This document shows positions 7,737-16,673 of a stretch of 64,000 nucleotides of DNA, in pieces. Source of the stretch: Brevibacillus antibioticus (GTDB lineage Bacteria > Bacillota > Bacilli > Brevibacillales > Brevibacillaceae); contig NZ_SZNK01000001.1 of NCBI RefSeq assembly GCF_005217615.1, positions 1,073,501 through 1,137,500 on the forward strand. The letters are read 5' to 3'. The notes beneath the pieces are model-generated. The model did not search any database and was not told where the DNA came from. It saw only the letters and a program-made list of their open reading frames with translations. A program made the translations under genes and the position numbers. Numbering within the stretch: position 1 is the first letter of the stretch; each line of letters begins with the position of its first letter.

Positions 7737-7922
7737 ATGTTAATTGATAAGCAAGTAGTCGTGATAAAAGACGATGGAGGCACATTACCCAAAGGTCATC
7801 ATAGTCAAGTATTTATTACAAAAGATCACAGTGGTAATGATATTGAATGGTTTAAGGATGCCGCAGGGGTTGAACTAGAAGTAAGGCTGTTTATTAGAAA
7901 CGGAACAATTATGTATTTATAG
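7737..7922 (+). CDS. Small hypothetical protein
   Basis: 61 aa from ATG 7737, 10 nt after the previous stop, with a weak ribosome site (gaggcatg). Mostly beta-strand-like ('KQVVVIKDDGGTLPKGHHSQV', 'ELEVRLFIRNGTIMYL'). No family recognised; its place in the small-gene string supports it being real. Confidence 0.5.
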   Translation: MLIDKQVVVIKDDGGTLPKGHHSQVFITKDHSGNDIEWFKDAAGVELEVRLFIRNGTIMYL

Positions 7923-7991
7923 GTAAGGGGATGAGTGTTTTACTCATTCTACTCAAACTAACTAAATAAAATAATGAGTTTATGAAGCTGG

Positions 7992-8174
7992 TTGAACTTC
8001 ACTTTGAAAGATTGGAAGCATTGTATTGCATTCGATAAGGTAATTAGGTGCTTCGAAAGAGATACAGAGAGATTTGGAAAAGAGTTTGTTTATCAAAATG
8101 ATTTGGATGCCTACAAGTTTGCAAATATACGTGATTGTCACTACTGTGAAAATATCAAAAATGAAAACAAATAA
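7992..8174 (+). CDS. Small hypothetical protein, TTG start or fragment
   Basis: 60 codons from a TTG at 7992 with 'FTLKDWKHCIAFDKVIRCFERD' and a C-terminal 'DCHYCENI' that could be a metal-binding or chance cysteine pair. There is no convincing ribosome site, so it may be the 3' part of a gene whose start is lost. Family unknown. Confidence 0.35.
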   Translation: MNFTLKDWKHCIAFDKVIRCFERDTERFGKEFVYQNDLDAYKFANIRDCHYCENIKNENK

Positions 8175-8202
8175 AGTCGTTTTTTAATGGGGATTAAAAA
8201 CA

Positions 8203-8370
8203 ATGATCGGGATTAACAGCAAGGTGTTTGTTTTAGAAGGACATTACAAAGGGATAGAAGGAAGAGTAATTGATATCTCGTTGGAAGAAGCTTACCCAAT
8301 AACTGTTGAATTTATCGATGGAGCATTAGAGTGTTACTATAAAAATCAATTGCAATTGCTATCACAATAA
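8203..8370 (+). CDS. Small beta-rich protein (55 aa), KOW/SH3-like
   Basis: ATG 8203 to TAA 8368-8370. The sequence 'VFVLEGHYKGIEGRVIDI' followed by 'YPITVEFIDGALECYYKNQL' has the look of a small SH3 or KOW-type barrel: a K/H-x-x-G turn, then paired strands. Ribosome site atgggga is upstream. Function unknown; some proteins of this shape bind RNA or partner proteins. This is inference from pattern only. Confidence 0.5.
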   Translation: MIGINSKVFVLEGHYKGIEGRVIDISLEEAYPITVEFIDGALECYYKNQLQLLSQ

Positions 8371-8455
8371 AAGAGACATTTAAGCTAAAGTTGTAAATAA
8401 TGGAAATAATCTTTATAATTATAATTAATGTAATTGTGTGATATAAAGGAGGTCA

Positions 8456-8878
8456 ATGAAATTGGATATGTCGAGTATTGGTATCAATATTTTTAAAAAA
8501 GAAGTGAATGCAATAATAAAACAGGCAGCAATTTATAAACTTAATGGGACAAGCATTGACAAAACTCTTTATTGGAGACTTGAAAGAAATAATCTATACT
8601 TTGAAGTAGATGATTACGATAATGCCTTAATTTTTGCAAAAGATGGCTCAATACAAGAATTGTTGTTTGGAATTCATGGACATAATTGTGGCTGGGTTTA
8701 TGATGATGAAAGTATTAAAAATTCAGTAAAGAGAACACTTGAAGAAGTCAAACAAGAGATTTTACCTTTAGAAAAAAATGAAGAGTTAAGGAAAAAAGAA
8801 GAAATTCGCTTAAGAAAAGAGCAAGAGGAAAAAGAAAAGAACGAAAGAATAGAACGAATTAAGAAAATGCTTTCCTGA
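8456..8878 (+). CDS. Hypothetical protein with C-terminal charged helix
   Basis: 140 aa from ATG 8456, after a near-perfect ribosome site (aaaggaggtca). The first 100 residues look globular ('LYWRLERNNLYFEVDDYDN', 'FGIHGHNCGWVYDD'). The last 40 are a highly charged helix of K, E and R (KEEIRLRKEQEEKEKNERI) that could form a coiled coil. Family unknown. It ends the small-gene string and is followed by the terminator at 8907-8936. Confidence 0.6.
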   Translation: MKLDMSSIGINIFKKEVNAIIKQAAIYKLNGTSIDKTLYWRLERNNLYFEVDDYDNALIFAKDGSIQELLFGIHGHNCGWVYDDESIKNSVKRTLEEVKQEILPLEKNEELRKKEEIRLRKEQEEKEKNERIERIKKMLS

Positions 8879-8906
8879 GATTCAATCAAATACGCAATTG
8901 ATTGGA

Positions 8907-8936
8907 AGACTTTGCTACATGAGCGAAGTCTTTTTT
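8907..8936 (+). terminator. Intrinsic terminator in a repeated unit, copy 1
   Basis: Ten-base stem agactttgct / agcgaagtct (one G-T pair), then six T. It sits in a unit of about 65 bp that also occurs at 14357-14425 with the same flanks (attcaatcaaatac upstream and gcttgcat downstream). Confidence 0.8.
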
Positions 8937-9013
8937 GCTTGCATCTTTCTTTGACTGGAGTTCTGAATGGATCAAAATTGAAAGTCTTGTTAGTGTGACA
9001 AAGTAATAAATCT

Positions 9014-9037
9014 AAGTCCACTACTTGTGGACTTTTT
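9014..9037 (+). terminator. Intrinsic terminator
   Basis: Perfect 8-bp stem aagtccac / gtggactt, 5-nt loop, then T-run. It lies between the small-gene string and the convergent gene at 9069-9767. Confidence 0.7.
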
Positions 9038-9068
9038 AGCAAATAAAATTAAGTTGTAAAATACATTT

Positions 9069-9767
9069 TTATTTATTTTTCTCTTTCTCTAGACGTTTTT
9101 CGATTACATATAGACTTCTATCTTTAAACTGTTTGCGTAGTTCTTCTGCTCTGTCTTTGGTGGTAAGCCATAAATCTCCATATAGCTTTGCGAATTGTTG
9201 GAAAAGTACGTTATTATTATCTGTTTCCTCAATTTCTAGGATCTCAGACATTAATTTTTTGTCACTAATAATATTCATTAAGTCGGAATATATTTCACTC
9301 AATCTTTTAGACGCAAGGTACGAAATATTTTCACGAGTAGATGGTAAACTTGGGATGATTGATGAGCATACCGCCCTTACATTTTTCTTACCTTTAGTAT
9401 ACGTTGCTTCAGTTTTATCCTCGATAAGTTCTATCTTGATTTGATTCTCTGCTTCTAAATAATCTCCCTGAATAGTCAATGAGTAAACTTCAATATCATG
9501 TTGAGTAAGATGCTTTGATAGTTTTTCTAATTGAAAACTTAATACAGCGTACATTTTATCTTTTTTTGAGCCATCATTTTTTCTTTTTGAATCTATTATA
9601 TTGAACTTTTCAAACCTATTGTCATTCAACAGGTTAACATGAAAACTAACTCTAAATTTATAGATATGTTCACGTTCTATACGATTCTTGTTTTCTAGAA
9701 TGACCTTGTTAAATTTTGAATCAATATCCTCGTCGAAGATGTCTGTATTTTGCAAAATCCATTCCAT
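9069..9767 (-). CDS. Hypothetical protein, about 232 aa
   Basis: I take the ATG at 9767 (MEWILQNTDIFDED), 8 nt after ataggtg, rather than the ATG at 9776. The N-terminal half is beta-rich ('HIYKFRVSFHVNLL', 'HDIEVYSLTIQGDYLEA'); the C-terminal half is helical and ends in a lysine-rich tail (IEKRLEKEKNK). No signal peptide, no membrane segment and no known motif is visible. It stands alone between a terminator and the IS21-type element and is AT-rich like its surroundings. Confidence 0.55.
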   Translation of the reverse strand: MEWILQNTDIFDEDIDSKFNKVILENKNRIEREHIYKFRVSFHVNLLNDNRFEKFNIIDSKRKNDGSKKDKMYAVLSFQLEKLSKHLTQHDIEVYSLTIQGDYLEAENQIKIELIEDKTEATYTKGKKNVRAVCSSIIPSLPSTRENISYLASKRLSEIYSDLMNIISDKKLMSEILEIEETDNNNVLFQQFAKLYGDLWLTTKDRAEELRKQFKDRSLYVIEKRLEKEKNK

Positions 9768-10016
9768 AAAAATCACACCTATCTCATTTCAGTTAATAAT
9801 GTAATGTATTCCCATTTGATTATGATTCTATACAGATCAAAGGCAAACTTTATAAGATTTTAAACAATGACCACTTATAAAATGGTTGAAAATCAAAACA
9901 GTTTTTCGAAGTCCTTGGATATGAAAACTATCTATTTTTTACGATTGTCAACATCAGTTTAAATTTCCCCAAATCCATCAATTGAATTTTCCCCACTAGA
10001 TGGGACCGACAGGTCC

Positions 10017-10805
10017 CTAATCTAGAGATTGATCTTTTTCCGCAGGTATTTCTGATCTGAAGAATCCGGCTTTCTTTTTTTCTTTAATCCGATAACTTTC
10101 TCCCTTTATATTGACCGTACTAGAGTGATGGAGAAGTCGGTCTAAAATAGCAGTAGCCAATACTGAATCCCCAAAAATCTCTCCCCACAGGCCGAACGAT
10201 TTGTTTGATGTTAGAATAATTGAGCCTTTCTCGTATCTTTCCGCGATAATTTGGAAGAAGAAGTGAGCAGCCGTTTCATCCATTTTGCGATACCCAATTT
10301 CGTCAATGATCAAGAGATCAGGCTTTGTAAAGAGACTTAGCTTACGGCGTATCGTATTGGTTCGGTGTGCTTCTTGTAAGCTTTGTACTAGGTCATGAGC
10401 TGTAATAAAGTAAACCGAATATCGTTTCGAAATGGCCTCCATCGCTAAAGCGACAGCTAAATGAGTACTCCCAACGCCTGGCGGTCCCAAGAGGACAATG
10501 TTTTCTTGGAGTTCGATAAACTGCAGCGTAGCAAAGTCACGGATTCTTCTTTCATCAATGGATGGTTGGAACGAGAACTCAAACTGTGAAAGCGACTTAT
10601 GATACGGGAGTCGAGCTAAACGTGTTCGAGTGCGTATATAGCGATCATTTTTGGCGAAGATTTCTTCTTGAAGGAGTTTGTCTAGGAATTCTAAATAGGA
10701 TATATTTTGTTTAGAAGCCTCTTCTGCAAGTTGGTGGAGTATGTCTGGTACACGTACCCATCCGAGTTGTTGGAAGGCTAGTTGAAGTCGTTCTTGGAGG
10801 ATCAT
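10017..10805 (-). CDS. istB: IS21 transposition helper ATPase, altered Walker A
   Basis: 262 aa from ATG 10805 after ggaggtgaaa. It is a full-length IstB: an N-terminal helical region, then an AAA+ domain with Walker A-like 'ENIVLLGPPGVGSTHLA', Walker B 'PDLLIIDEIGY', and sensor region 'SIILTSNKSFGLWGEIFGD'. IstB assists the IstA transposase by ATP-dependent target selection. The usual lysine of GPPGVGKTHLA is serine here, which should impair ATP binding. The istA stop would overlap its ATG. Confidence 0.85.
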   Translation of the reverse strand: MILQERLQLAFQQLGWVRVPDILHQLAEEASKQNISYLEFLDKLLQEEIFAKNDRYIRTRTRLARLPYHKSLSQFEFSFQPSIDERRIRDFATLQFIELQENIVLLGPPGVGSTHLAVALAMEAISKRYSVYFITAHDLVQSLQEAHRTNTIRRKLSLFTKPDLLIIDEIGYRKMDETAAHFFFQIIAERYEKGSIILTSNKSFGLWGEIFGDSVLATAILDRLLHHSSTVNIKGESYRIKEKKKAGFFRSEIPAEKDQSLD

Positions 10806-12045
10806 TGAAGTTTCACCTCCTCTTCCGTTAATGCTTCATACACGGATAAAGAACGCTGAAACTTCGGGTGTTGAAACGGAAACGAGACGGGGGATAGGTT
10901 GGGGAACCATTTGACCGTTCGTTTTTCGAATCCCCTCGAAGTGTTTTTTATTAACTGCTACTTGATGCCGACCATCGCTTGCTTTTACATGTTCAGTGAT
11001 GAGAGTTTTATCGTAAAAGAACCGTAAAACGCCAGTTTTCTCATCTTGGATGTGAACAAAGTACCCAATGTATTGAAACGGCACAGAGTAACGGTTTCCT
11101 TGATAAGAAACCAGTGAATCATTCGAAACCTTACGAACATGCCTTTCGGCATATTCATAGGGAGTAGGATTCGCTCTTTTTAATGATTCCCTTCGAAGAC
11201 GCATGGATGGCATTTCATGTGTGGTTCCATGAATGCGTACATTTGCAACCGTATCAAGCCAGTGACGAACTTGCTGATTCAGATCATTCAAGCCGCTGAA
11301 TGTTCGGATACGTGGCCAGAAATTTTTTCTTATGTATGCGACACCATTCTCGACCTTTCCCTTCGTCCGAGCACGGTAGGGTCTGCAACGCTGCAAGATA
11401 AATCCATGATGGGTAGCAAACCGAGCAAATCTTTCGTTCCAAATTACTTGCCCTCGTTCATCCTGGCCGATTACAACTGTTTTCATATTGTCATATAAGC
11501 AAGTTTCCGTTATTCCCCCGAAGTATTCCATTGCTCGGGTATGGCATCCCATCAGAGTCTCCAATTTTTCATCCTCTGTAAATTCAACATACAGCATACG
11601 AGAGTATCCAAGGACCATTACAAAAGCGTAGATCCGCTTTTTCTGCCCCATCCAATCAACCCGGAATGTTCCCCAGTCTACTTGGGCTTTGTTTACCTGG
11701 TGGAGTTTCAAAACGCTCAGTTGCCTTGGAAACGACCGTAGGTCGAATGGGATTCATGAACAGACGAAGAGTGGTTATGCCTCCCGAATATCCTTGCTCC
11801 TTGATTTCATCCAATAACACGATTGCGTTCAGACAACCTTCCTGCATTCTTTGGCGAATATAGGTCTTGAAAGGATCTAGTATGCATCTACTTGAAGGTT
11901 TTCGCTTGTAGATCTTTGCCTCTGATTCCTTCAGCCATTTACGGATTGTCTTTCGATCTCTCCCTAACTCGTTGGAAATTTGATTGATCGTCATTCCTCT
12001 CTGTTTCATATCCTTAATCAGAAAAAACTCCCCATTCTTGACCAA
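10802..12045 (-). pseudogene. istA: IS21 transposase with two frameshifts
   Basis: Start is probably TTG 12045, after ggggagagaaac, giving 'VKNGEFFLIKDMKQRG' and the helix-turn-helix 'TINQISNELGRDRKTIRKWL'. An extra A at about 11693 (aaacaaagcc) throws the frame just before the DDE catalytic core, which resumes as 'AQVDWGTFRVDWMGQKKR'. The rest includes 'YDNMKTVV' and 'KGKVENGVAYIRKNF'. A second shift at a C-run near 10890 separates the tail 'FQHPKFQRSLSVYEALTEEE', whose stop would overlap istB. Confidence 0.85.
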
Positions 12046-12132
12046 GTTTCTCTCCCCTCTCGGAGAGATTGTCTGATGTAAGTGGGGAATTTTCAAATGA
12101 TTATATTGAGGATTTTACAACTGATGTTCACA

Positions 12133-12633
12133 CACTTACTAAGTCAGCGTGAATGCACTTAAACCAATACAGATTTTTTGATAAGTGGAATCGATTTACA
12201 GAAATCCTACAACATCTGGTCTAGTAAATTCCGGGTCAATATATCTGCAAAATATAAGCTAAGATTGTCTATTTAACGTCTGAATCAATAACCCTTTAAT
12301 GTCCCTTCTCATTTCACCTAGAAAATGGGAGGGGATATTTGGTTGACTTGCCTTCTCTTAGACAAAGCGATTTTTTAAGGCTTGATGAGAGTGGCGGTGA
12401 AATTCGGATGCGATGCAGCTATCCTTTTATTAAAAAATTATAAATAAAATTATTAACAACAAAGTCAACGCTTCAACAGAGTTACTAGAATGAGAATAAG
12501 ATTTGGAGTTAAGAATTCTATATATTATTAACGAAACATTCAAAATAAATAGTACGAAGGAACTATTTACAAATAAATAGCTTTGAATGAAGATTAATTT
12601 AAAATAAAAAAACCATAATATGGGAGAAAAACC
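12133..12633 (+). other. Intergenic stretch, 501 bp
   Basis: I find no supportable gene. A weak hairpin (cccttctcattt / aaatgggagggg) lies near 12300-12335. The last 200 bp are very AT-rich and probably hold the promoter of the lysozyme-like gene at 12634, but I could not choose a clear -35/-10 pair. Confidence 0.5.
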
Positions 12634-13707
12634 ATGAAATTGAAGTGTAAGGTTTTGTCTCTGAGTATTTTTGCAGTACTCTCTCTTACCATTGGAGGAG
12701 GAAATCAGGGTGTCGTTCTTTCAAAGGAAAACAGTGAGCGAATCTCTATCCAGCAACTAGAAGAAAAGGCGACAGACGATAAAGTAACCATTCTTGTCTT
12801 TGATGAAGAGGAGAAAATTTCTGAAGAGATTCATTCAGACGGTCTAAGAATTAAATACATCTGGGATGAAGACCAGCTCATATCTAGTGAGGATAGCCAA
12901 GGAGGAGAGGAACGTTACGGTCAAAAAGATGGCAAATTTGTTGTGGAGAGATTTTACAATGACAAATTGATTGAAGTAAAATCAACGAATTTAGTAGAAA
13001 GTGTCACAGAGGGTGAGGGTAGTAAAACTGAACTGAGTGAAGCTCTAGTAACGAATGAAAACTATATGGTGAAAGGCTATCGCATGAATGATTTTATCTC
13101 GGATACTGAACTTACTAACTCAAAGGATTTGAACGAGGCTAGTATCCAAAAGTTCTTAAATCGAGAAAACTCGATTCTTTCTGATCCTGTAAAGGTCTTC
13201 CGTAAAGATAAAAATGGTAGTGTTTATGACGCAAATATAAGCGTATCGTCTGCTAAACTAATTTATAATGCCCAAAAGGATCATGGGATAAGCGCAAAGG
13301 TATTACTTGCTCTAGTACAAAAGGAATCTGGTCTTGTGAGAGCAAAAAAAGGTGACATTGATTATGATGATAGAAAGTTTATCTTTGCTTTGGGAAATGG
13401 AGCTACAGATGGTGGAGATATGTACAAGCTTTCTGGCTTTGATAAACAATTTGATGGAGCGGCTAGGACGTTGAAAAAACTTTACAACGAAGGTGATAGC
13501 AAGTCGTTCCCTGTCATGATGACTGTTAATAATGGTAAAACGGTTAAACACGAGAACGTGACGTACAGGGGTGAAATATGGGTACGAAATGCAGCTACAT
13601 ATGCCATGTTTCGTTATACTCCTTGGACTATAGATACGTCTTTCTTGCCCAAGAAGGTCGGTGGTGGTAACTACCTCTATATTCAATGTTACAATATGTT
13701 TTGGTAA
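12634..13707 (+). CDS. Secreted lysozyme-like (lytic transglycosylase-type) protein
   Basis: 357 aa from ATG 12634 after gggagaaa. N-terminal signal peptide ('KCKVLSLSIFAVLSLTIGGG'). Residues about 25-140 are a charged region with repeated strands. From about 145 ('MNDFISDTELTNSKDLNEAS') to the end it follows a lysozyme-superfamily pattern: 'SAKLIYNAQKDHGISAKVLL' then 'ALVQKESGLV', where E would be the catalytic acid, and 'FDGAARTLKKLYNEG'. It is probably exported and cuts or binds peptidoglycan. A lipoprotein gene follows 57 bp downstream, likely in one transcript. Confidence 0.65.
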   Translation: MKLKCKVLSLSIFAVLSLTIGGGNQGVVLSKENSERISIQQLEEKATDDKVTILVFDEEEKISEEIHSDGLRIKYIWDEDQLISSEDSQGGEERYGQKDGKFVVERFYNDKLIEVKSTNLVESVTEGEGSKTELSEALVTNENYMVKGYRMNDFISDTELTNSKDLNEASIQKFLNRENSILSDPVKVFRKDKNGSVYDANISVSSAKLIYNAQKDHGISAKVLLALVQKESGLVRAKKGDIDYDDRKFIFALGNGATDGGDMYKLSGFDKQFDGAARTLKKLYNEGDSKSFPVMMTVNNGKTVKHENVTYRGEIWVRNAATYAMFRYTPWTIDTSFLPKKVGGGNYLYIQCYNMFW

Positions 13708-13764
13708 TTAGACCTACTGTGGCGACTTCACTTGCCGCAGTATATTTCTTTTTTGGAGGGGCTT

Positions 13765-14277
13765 ATGAGAGAATGCTTAAAAGGAGTAATTGTCTGTCTG
13801 ATGGTACTATTGTTTTCTGGTTGTCATGTTAATCAACCAACAGTTTCATCAACAGAAACGACACAAGAAGCGATAAAATTACCGTCAGCAATTTGGGTTC
13901 AAATGTACCTAAAGGGGTCTAATAAGCCACAGCCAGAATTGGTAGATGTGATCAATGATAAGCCACAAGCCGAACAAATTTACAAATGGATGAACGAAGG
14001 AACAAAAGATCAATCAGTTGCAGTAGGTAATATTGATACAATCTTTCTCCTAAGATTTGATTTTAGGAAGGGTGAGGAACCTGTAGAGAGTTCAACGTAT
14101 TTGTATATAATCACTACTGACAAGAAACTATATGCTAAACAAGTAGTATTAAATGAAAAGTATAATCTCGATCAGTATGATAGTAATAAAAACTCTGCAC
14201 TCGTTAATGAGGCGGGAACTGAAGGATGGCAGGAATTAAAAGCTGGCGTAATTAACAAAGACGTACTATACAACTAG
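13765..14277 (+). CDS. Putative lipoprotein, unknown function
   Basis: 170 aa from ATG 13765, placed 4 nt after ggaggggc; an upstream frame start at 13732 lacks a site. Lipoprotein signal: MRECLKG, hydrophobic core, lipobox 'LLFSGC'. The mature part contains 'QAEQIYKWMNEGTKDQ' and a beta-rich end. Its family is unknown; it resembles small Bacillus-type lipoproteins that carry no catalytic motif. Located directly after the lysozyme-like gene, with the same orientation. Confidence 0.65.
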   Translation: MRECLKGVIVCLMVLLFSGCHVNQPTVSSTETTQEAIKLPSAIWVQMYLKGSNKPQPELVDVINDKPQAEQIYKWMNEGTKDQSVAVGNIDTIFLLRFDFRKGEEPVESSTYLYIITTDKKLYAKQVVLNEKYNLDQYDSNKNSALVNEAGTEGWQELKAGVINKDVLYN

Positions 14278-14665
14278 CTAACATGATAAAGTCTTCTTTC
14301 TTTTGATAACAGAGCAAGGAAAGGGTAAGCTATATATTAACTCTGTAGTAGAATAATTCAATCAAATACACACATTTCATTAGAAGACTTTGCCAAAAAG
14401 AGCGAAGTCTTTTTTGCTTGCATAAAGAGAACGTACATTTCATAAAAGACAAGAATATACGTTCTTGTCTAGGGTATATAAAGCGATAGCATGTCGATAA
14501 TGAATAGTACCTTGTTGTTCTCCTCTCGTATTTACGGGAAGTTTTATAATTTACGATAATGATTTACCGAAACTTTCTCCATTTTTAGTTATTATTTATC
14601 TGGTGTGTTAACCTTGGCACTCGGAAATAATGATTAAAATGGTTACTCACTTTAGGGAGGGTAAT
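14278..14665 (+). other. Intergenic stretch with repeated terminator unit
   Basis: Contains the terminator unit at 14357-14425 and no gene that I can support. The segment from 14430 to 14640 shows short AT-rich tracts only. Confidence 0.5.
14385..14415 (+). terminator. Intrinsic terminator in a repeated unit, copy 2
   Basis: Stem agactttgc / gcgaagtct and T-run, inside flanks shared with 8880-8945 (attcaatcaaatac before, ttgcttgcat after). It lies about 110 bp after the lipoprotein gene. Confidence 0.8.
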
Positions 14666-14911
14666 ATGATGGATGAAATAATCATTGAGGGGGATGTGTT
14701 TCAATTAAAAGGGAATGAAGATGGTACTGGTTCATATGAAAGCAAAAACAACAAAAAATATCACTCAGAAAACATATTCGATGGTTCCAAGGGTAACGGA
14801 AAAGAACAAACTCAATCCCAGAATAATAGCAGAAACATTGAAAATACTGTACGAACAAGGAGTCAGAGTAAAGTAAGATCTGAACCCTTTGATGGTTATT
14901 TGAAAAGGTAA
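14666..14911 (+). CDS. Small hydrophilic hypothetical protein
   Basis: 81 aa from ATG 14666, 4 nt after gggagggt. Acidic start ('MMDEIIIEGDVFQLKGNEDG'), then a low-complexity stretch rich in N, S, K and Q. No domain recognised. It stops 30 bp before the IS256-type element, so its natural 3' context may be lost. Confidence 0.4.
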   Translation: MMDEIIIEGDVFQLKGNEDGTGSYESKNNKKYHSENIFDGSKGNGKEQTQSQNNSRNIENTVRTRSQSKVRSEPFDGYLKR

Positions 14912-14941
14912 TATATGATCCTCATCACACCGTAAAAAATG

Positions 14942-16306
14942 GGGTCTGTCAAGATTTTTGTGTAAACTCAATCAACCGATATTGAAAAGGTTTCATTCCC
15001 TAATTAGGACATCTTTCATGGAACCAACAGGGTCAAGGGCGTAAGGCGAAGTGAACCCTTGACGCGTTGGTGTAGAGAAAGACAATCCCTTCGGGGATGA
15101 AGCCTTTCTTTGTTTGTTAACGGATGTGTGGACGTACGCGATCCTGAAAGAAAACAGGTAGCTGCATCAGTATTTGTCCCCAATTGTGGACTCGTCCTGT
15201 CCATTTTCGTAAGACATCCATAGTCACGAGATATAACATCTTAAGTAGAGCATCGTCGGTGGGAAAAACAGCTTTTCCCTTCGTTACTTTTCGAAGTTGC
15301 CGATGGTAAATTTCAATAACGTTGGTCGTATAGATGAGCTTTCGAATCTCTGGGGGATATTTAAAGAAGGTAGCAATCTCATCCCAATTGGTGCGCCAAG
15401 AGCGTACCATCAATGGATATTTACTCCCCCAAGTTTGCTCAGACTGATCGAGTTCTTCTAGTGCAGCTTGCTCCGTTGGAGCTTTGTAGATAGGCTTTAA
15501 TTCAGCTGTAACTCTTTTTAAATCCTTATAAGAAACATATTTGATAGAGTTATGGATTTGATGGATGACGCACTTCTGAATCTCTGACTTTGGATAACAT
15601 GCTGAAATGGCCTCCGTAAAGCCCCGGAGATTATCGACGGTGGTAATGAGAATATCCTGGACTCCACGATTTTTCAGTTCATTGAGTACATGTAGCCAGA
15701 ATTTAGCCGATTCATTCTCTCCAATCCACATTCCAAAGACATCTTTATGACCGTCAAGGTCAATTCCAATGACCATATAGGCAGCCTTGTTTACGATGGC
15801 CCCGTCCTGCTTTACTTTAAAGTGAATAGCATCTAAGAAAACAACGGCATATACCGATTGCAAGGGGCGATTTTGCCACTCTTTAATCAGTGGAACGATT
15901 TTGTTTGTGACATTAGAGATGAGTGTTGGTGAGACTTCGATGCCGTAGAGCTGTTGCAGGTGGTCTTGAATATCACGTGTAGACACGCCTTTTGCGTACA
16001 GCGCAAGGATTTGATCTTCGATCCCTGTTACATTTGACTGGTGCTTCTTTACAATGACAGGCTCAGATTCTCCCTCACGATCACGTGGAATTTGAATGTC
16101 AACTTCGCCATACTCAGAGCGCACCGTTTTTTTACTATGACCGTTACGGCTGTTGGCTGTCCGCTTATTTTTCGTGTCATGCTTGGCATACCCAAGCGTG
16201 GACTCAATCTCTCCTTCGAGCATTTCTTGGATCGTTTCTGCAAACAATTCCTTTAACGCTGATTGTACGTCGCCTACTGACTTCATATCCTTCTCTTTGA
16301 TCCACT
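14942..16306 (-). mobile_element. IS256-family insertion sequence, truncated
   Basis: The left end starts gggtctgtcaagattttt at 14942, and the same end is found alone at 3806. A transposase fills most of the element. The opposite inverted repeat is absent: at 16306/16307 the transposase coding sequence meets the antisense strand of the barstar 3' end. So the transposase 5' end and the right terminus have been deleted, probably together with most of barstar. Confidence 0.8.
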
Positions 16307-16316
16307 GACTATTCAT
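15117..16316 (-). pseudogene. IS256-family transposase, N-terminus lost
   Basis: 399 codons. Mutator-type transposase sequence: 'EGEIESTLGYAKHDTKNKR', 'VKKHQSNVTGIEDQILALYA', DDE first Asp in 'YAVVFLDAIHFKVKQDG', second in 'DILITTVDNLRGFTEAIS', and Glu in 'YTTNVIEIYHRQLRKVTKG'. The apparent start (MNS) is encoded by barstar antisense sequence, so the true first residues are gone. The rest is uninterrupted and the three acidic residues are present, but without a second IS end this copy cannot move itself. Confidence 0.8.
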
Positions 16317-16354
16317 TACGTTATACTAACGAAATTTTCACAGTAGAATATGAA

Positions 16355-16391
16355 CAAAAAAGCGAGACATCTTCTAATTGAGGATGTCTCG
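16355..16391 (-). terminator. Terminator of decayed minus-strand gene
   Basis: Perfect 9-bp stem cgagacatc / gatgtctcg with a T-run on the minus strand. Counterpart of the hairpin at 5139-5175. Confidence 0.7.
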
Positions 16392-16408
16392 TTGTCATTT
16401 CTGTTGCT

Positions 16409-16613
16409 CCGCTAAATACTTCAAGTACCTCACATGCTCTAAAGCCTTCTGTTTATCTTCTTCACTTTATTTTACTTTTCTTATTCGTAGAAGAATAAGT
16501 TTTCATATTCGGAAAGAGGTTTGTCTTTCTTGGAGGAAGGGGGAAACTGTACCCTTGGAAATTCCGGCTTTTTCAAAAAGCTCCTTATATGTAACGCCCT
16601 TTAGCGCAAGCAC
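16409..16613 (-). pseudogene. Decayed copy of the 67-codon minus gene
   Basis: Homologous to 5193-5396. From GTG 16613 it reads 'VLALKGVTYKELFEKAGISK'. A 6-bp deletion near the start and small indels further on break the frame and remove the acidic C-terminal helix. The intact copy lies upstream of the truncated comM. Confidence 0.6.
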
Positions 16614-16673
16614 TTTATTTACTTGCCGACCCCCTCTATCTTTTCCTACTCTATAACTAGAGGGGGAGAGGAC

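Larger units (their letters stand above)
9946..12132 (-). mobile_element. IS21-family insertion sequence, degenerate
   Basis: About 2.19 kb. Ends are imperfect inverted repeats: TGTCAACATCAGTTTAAA at 9946 against TGTGAACATCAGTTGTAAAA read inward from 12132. Near each end is an additional short element with tttcccc, as in IS21-type multiple transposase sites. It carries istA and istB on the minus strand with an ATGA overlap. I see no matching target duplication next to the ends. Both genes are damaged, so the copy is probably not autonomous. Confidence 0.85.

Noticed and set aside
9133..9444. Plus-strand ORF of 103 codons
   Set aside because: It lies opposite the 9069-9767 gene, lacks a ribosome site and has a serine- and leucine-rich shadow composition.
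10802..12045. Programmed frameshift in the IS21 transposase
   Set aside because: IS21 elements are not known to use it, and two separate shifts plus a mutated IstB point to decay or sequencing error.
6113..16306. Integrase gene for the comM insertion
   Set aside because: No tyrosine or serine recombinase motif was found in the insert; the only such gene is xerC in the core region, which is a housekeeping gene.
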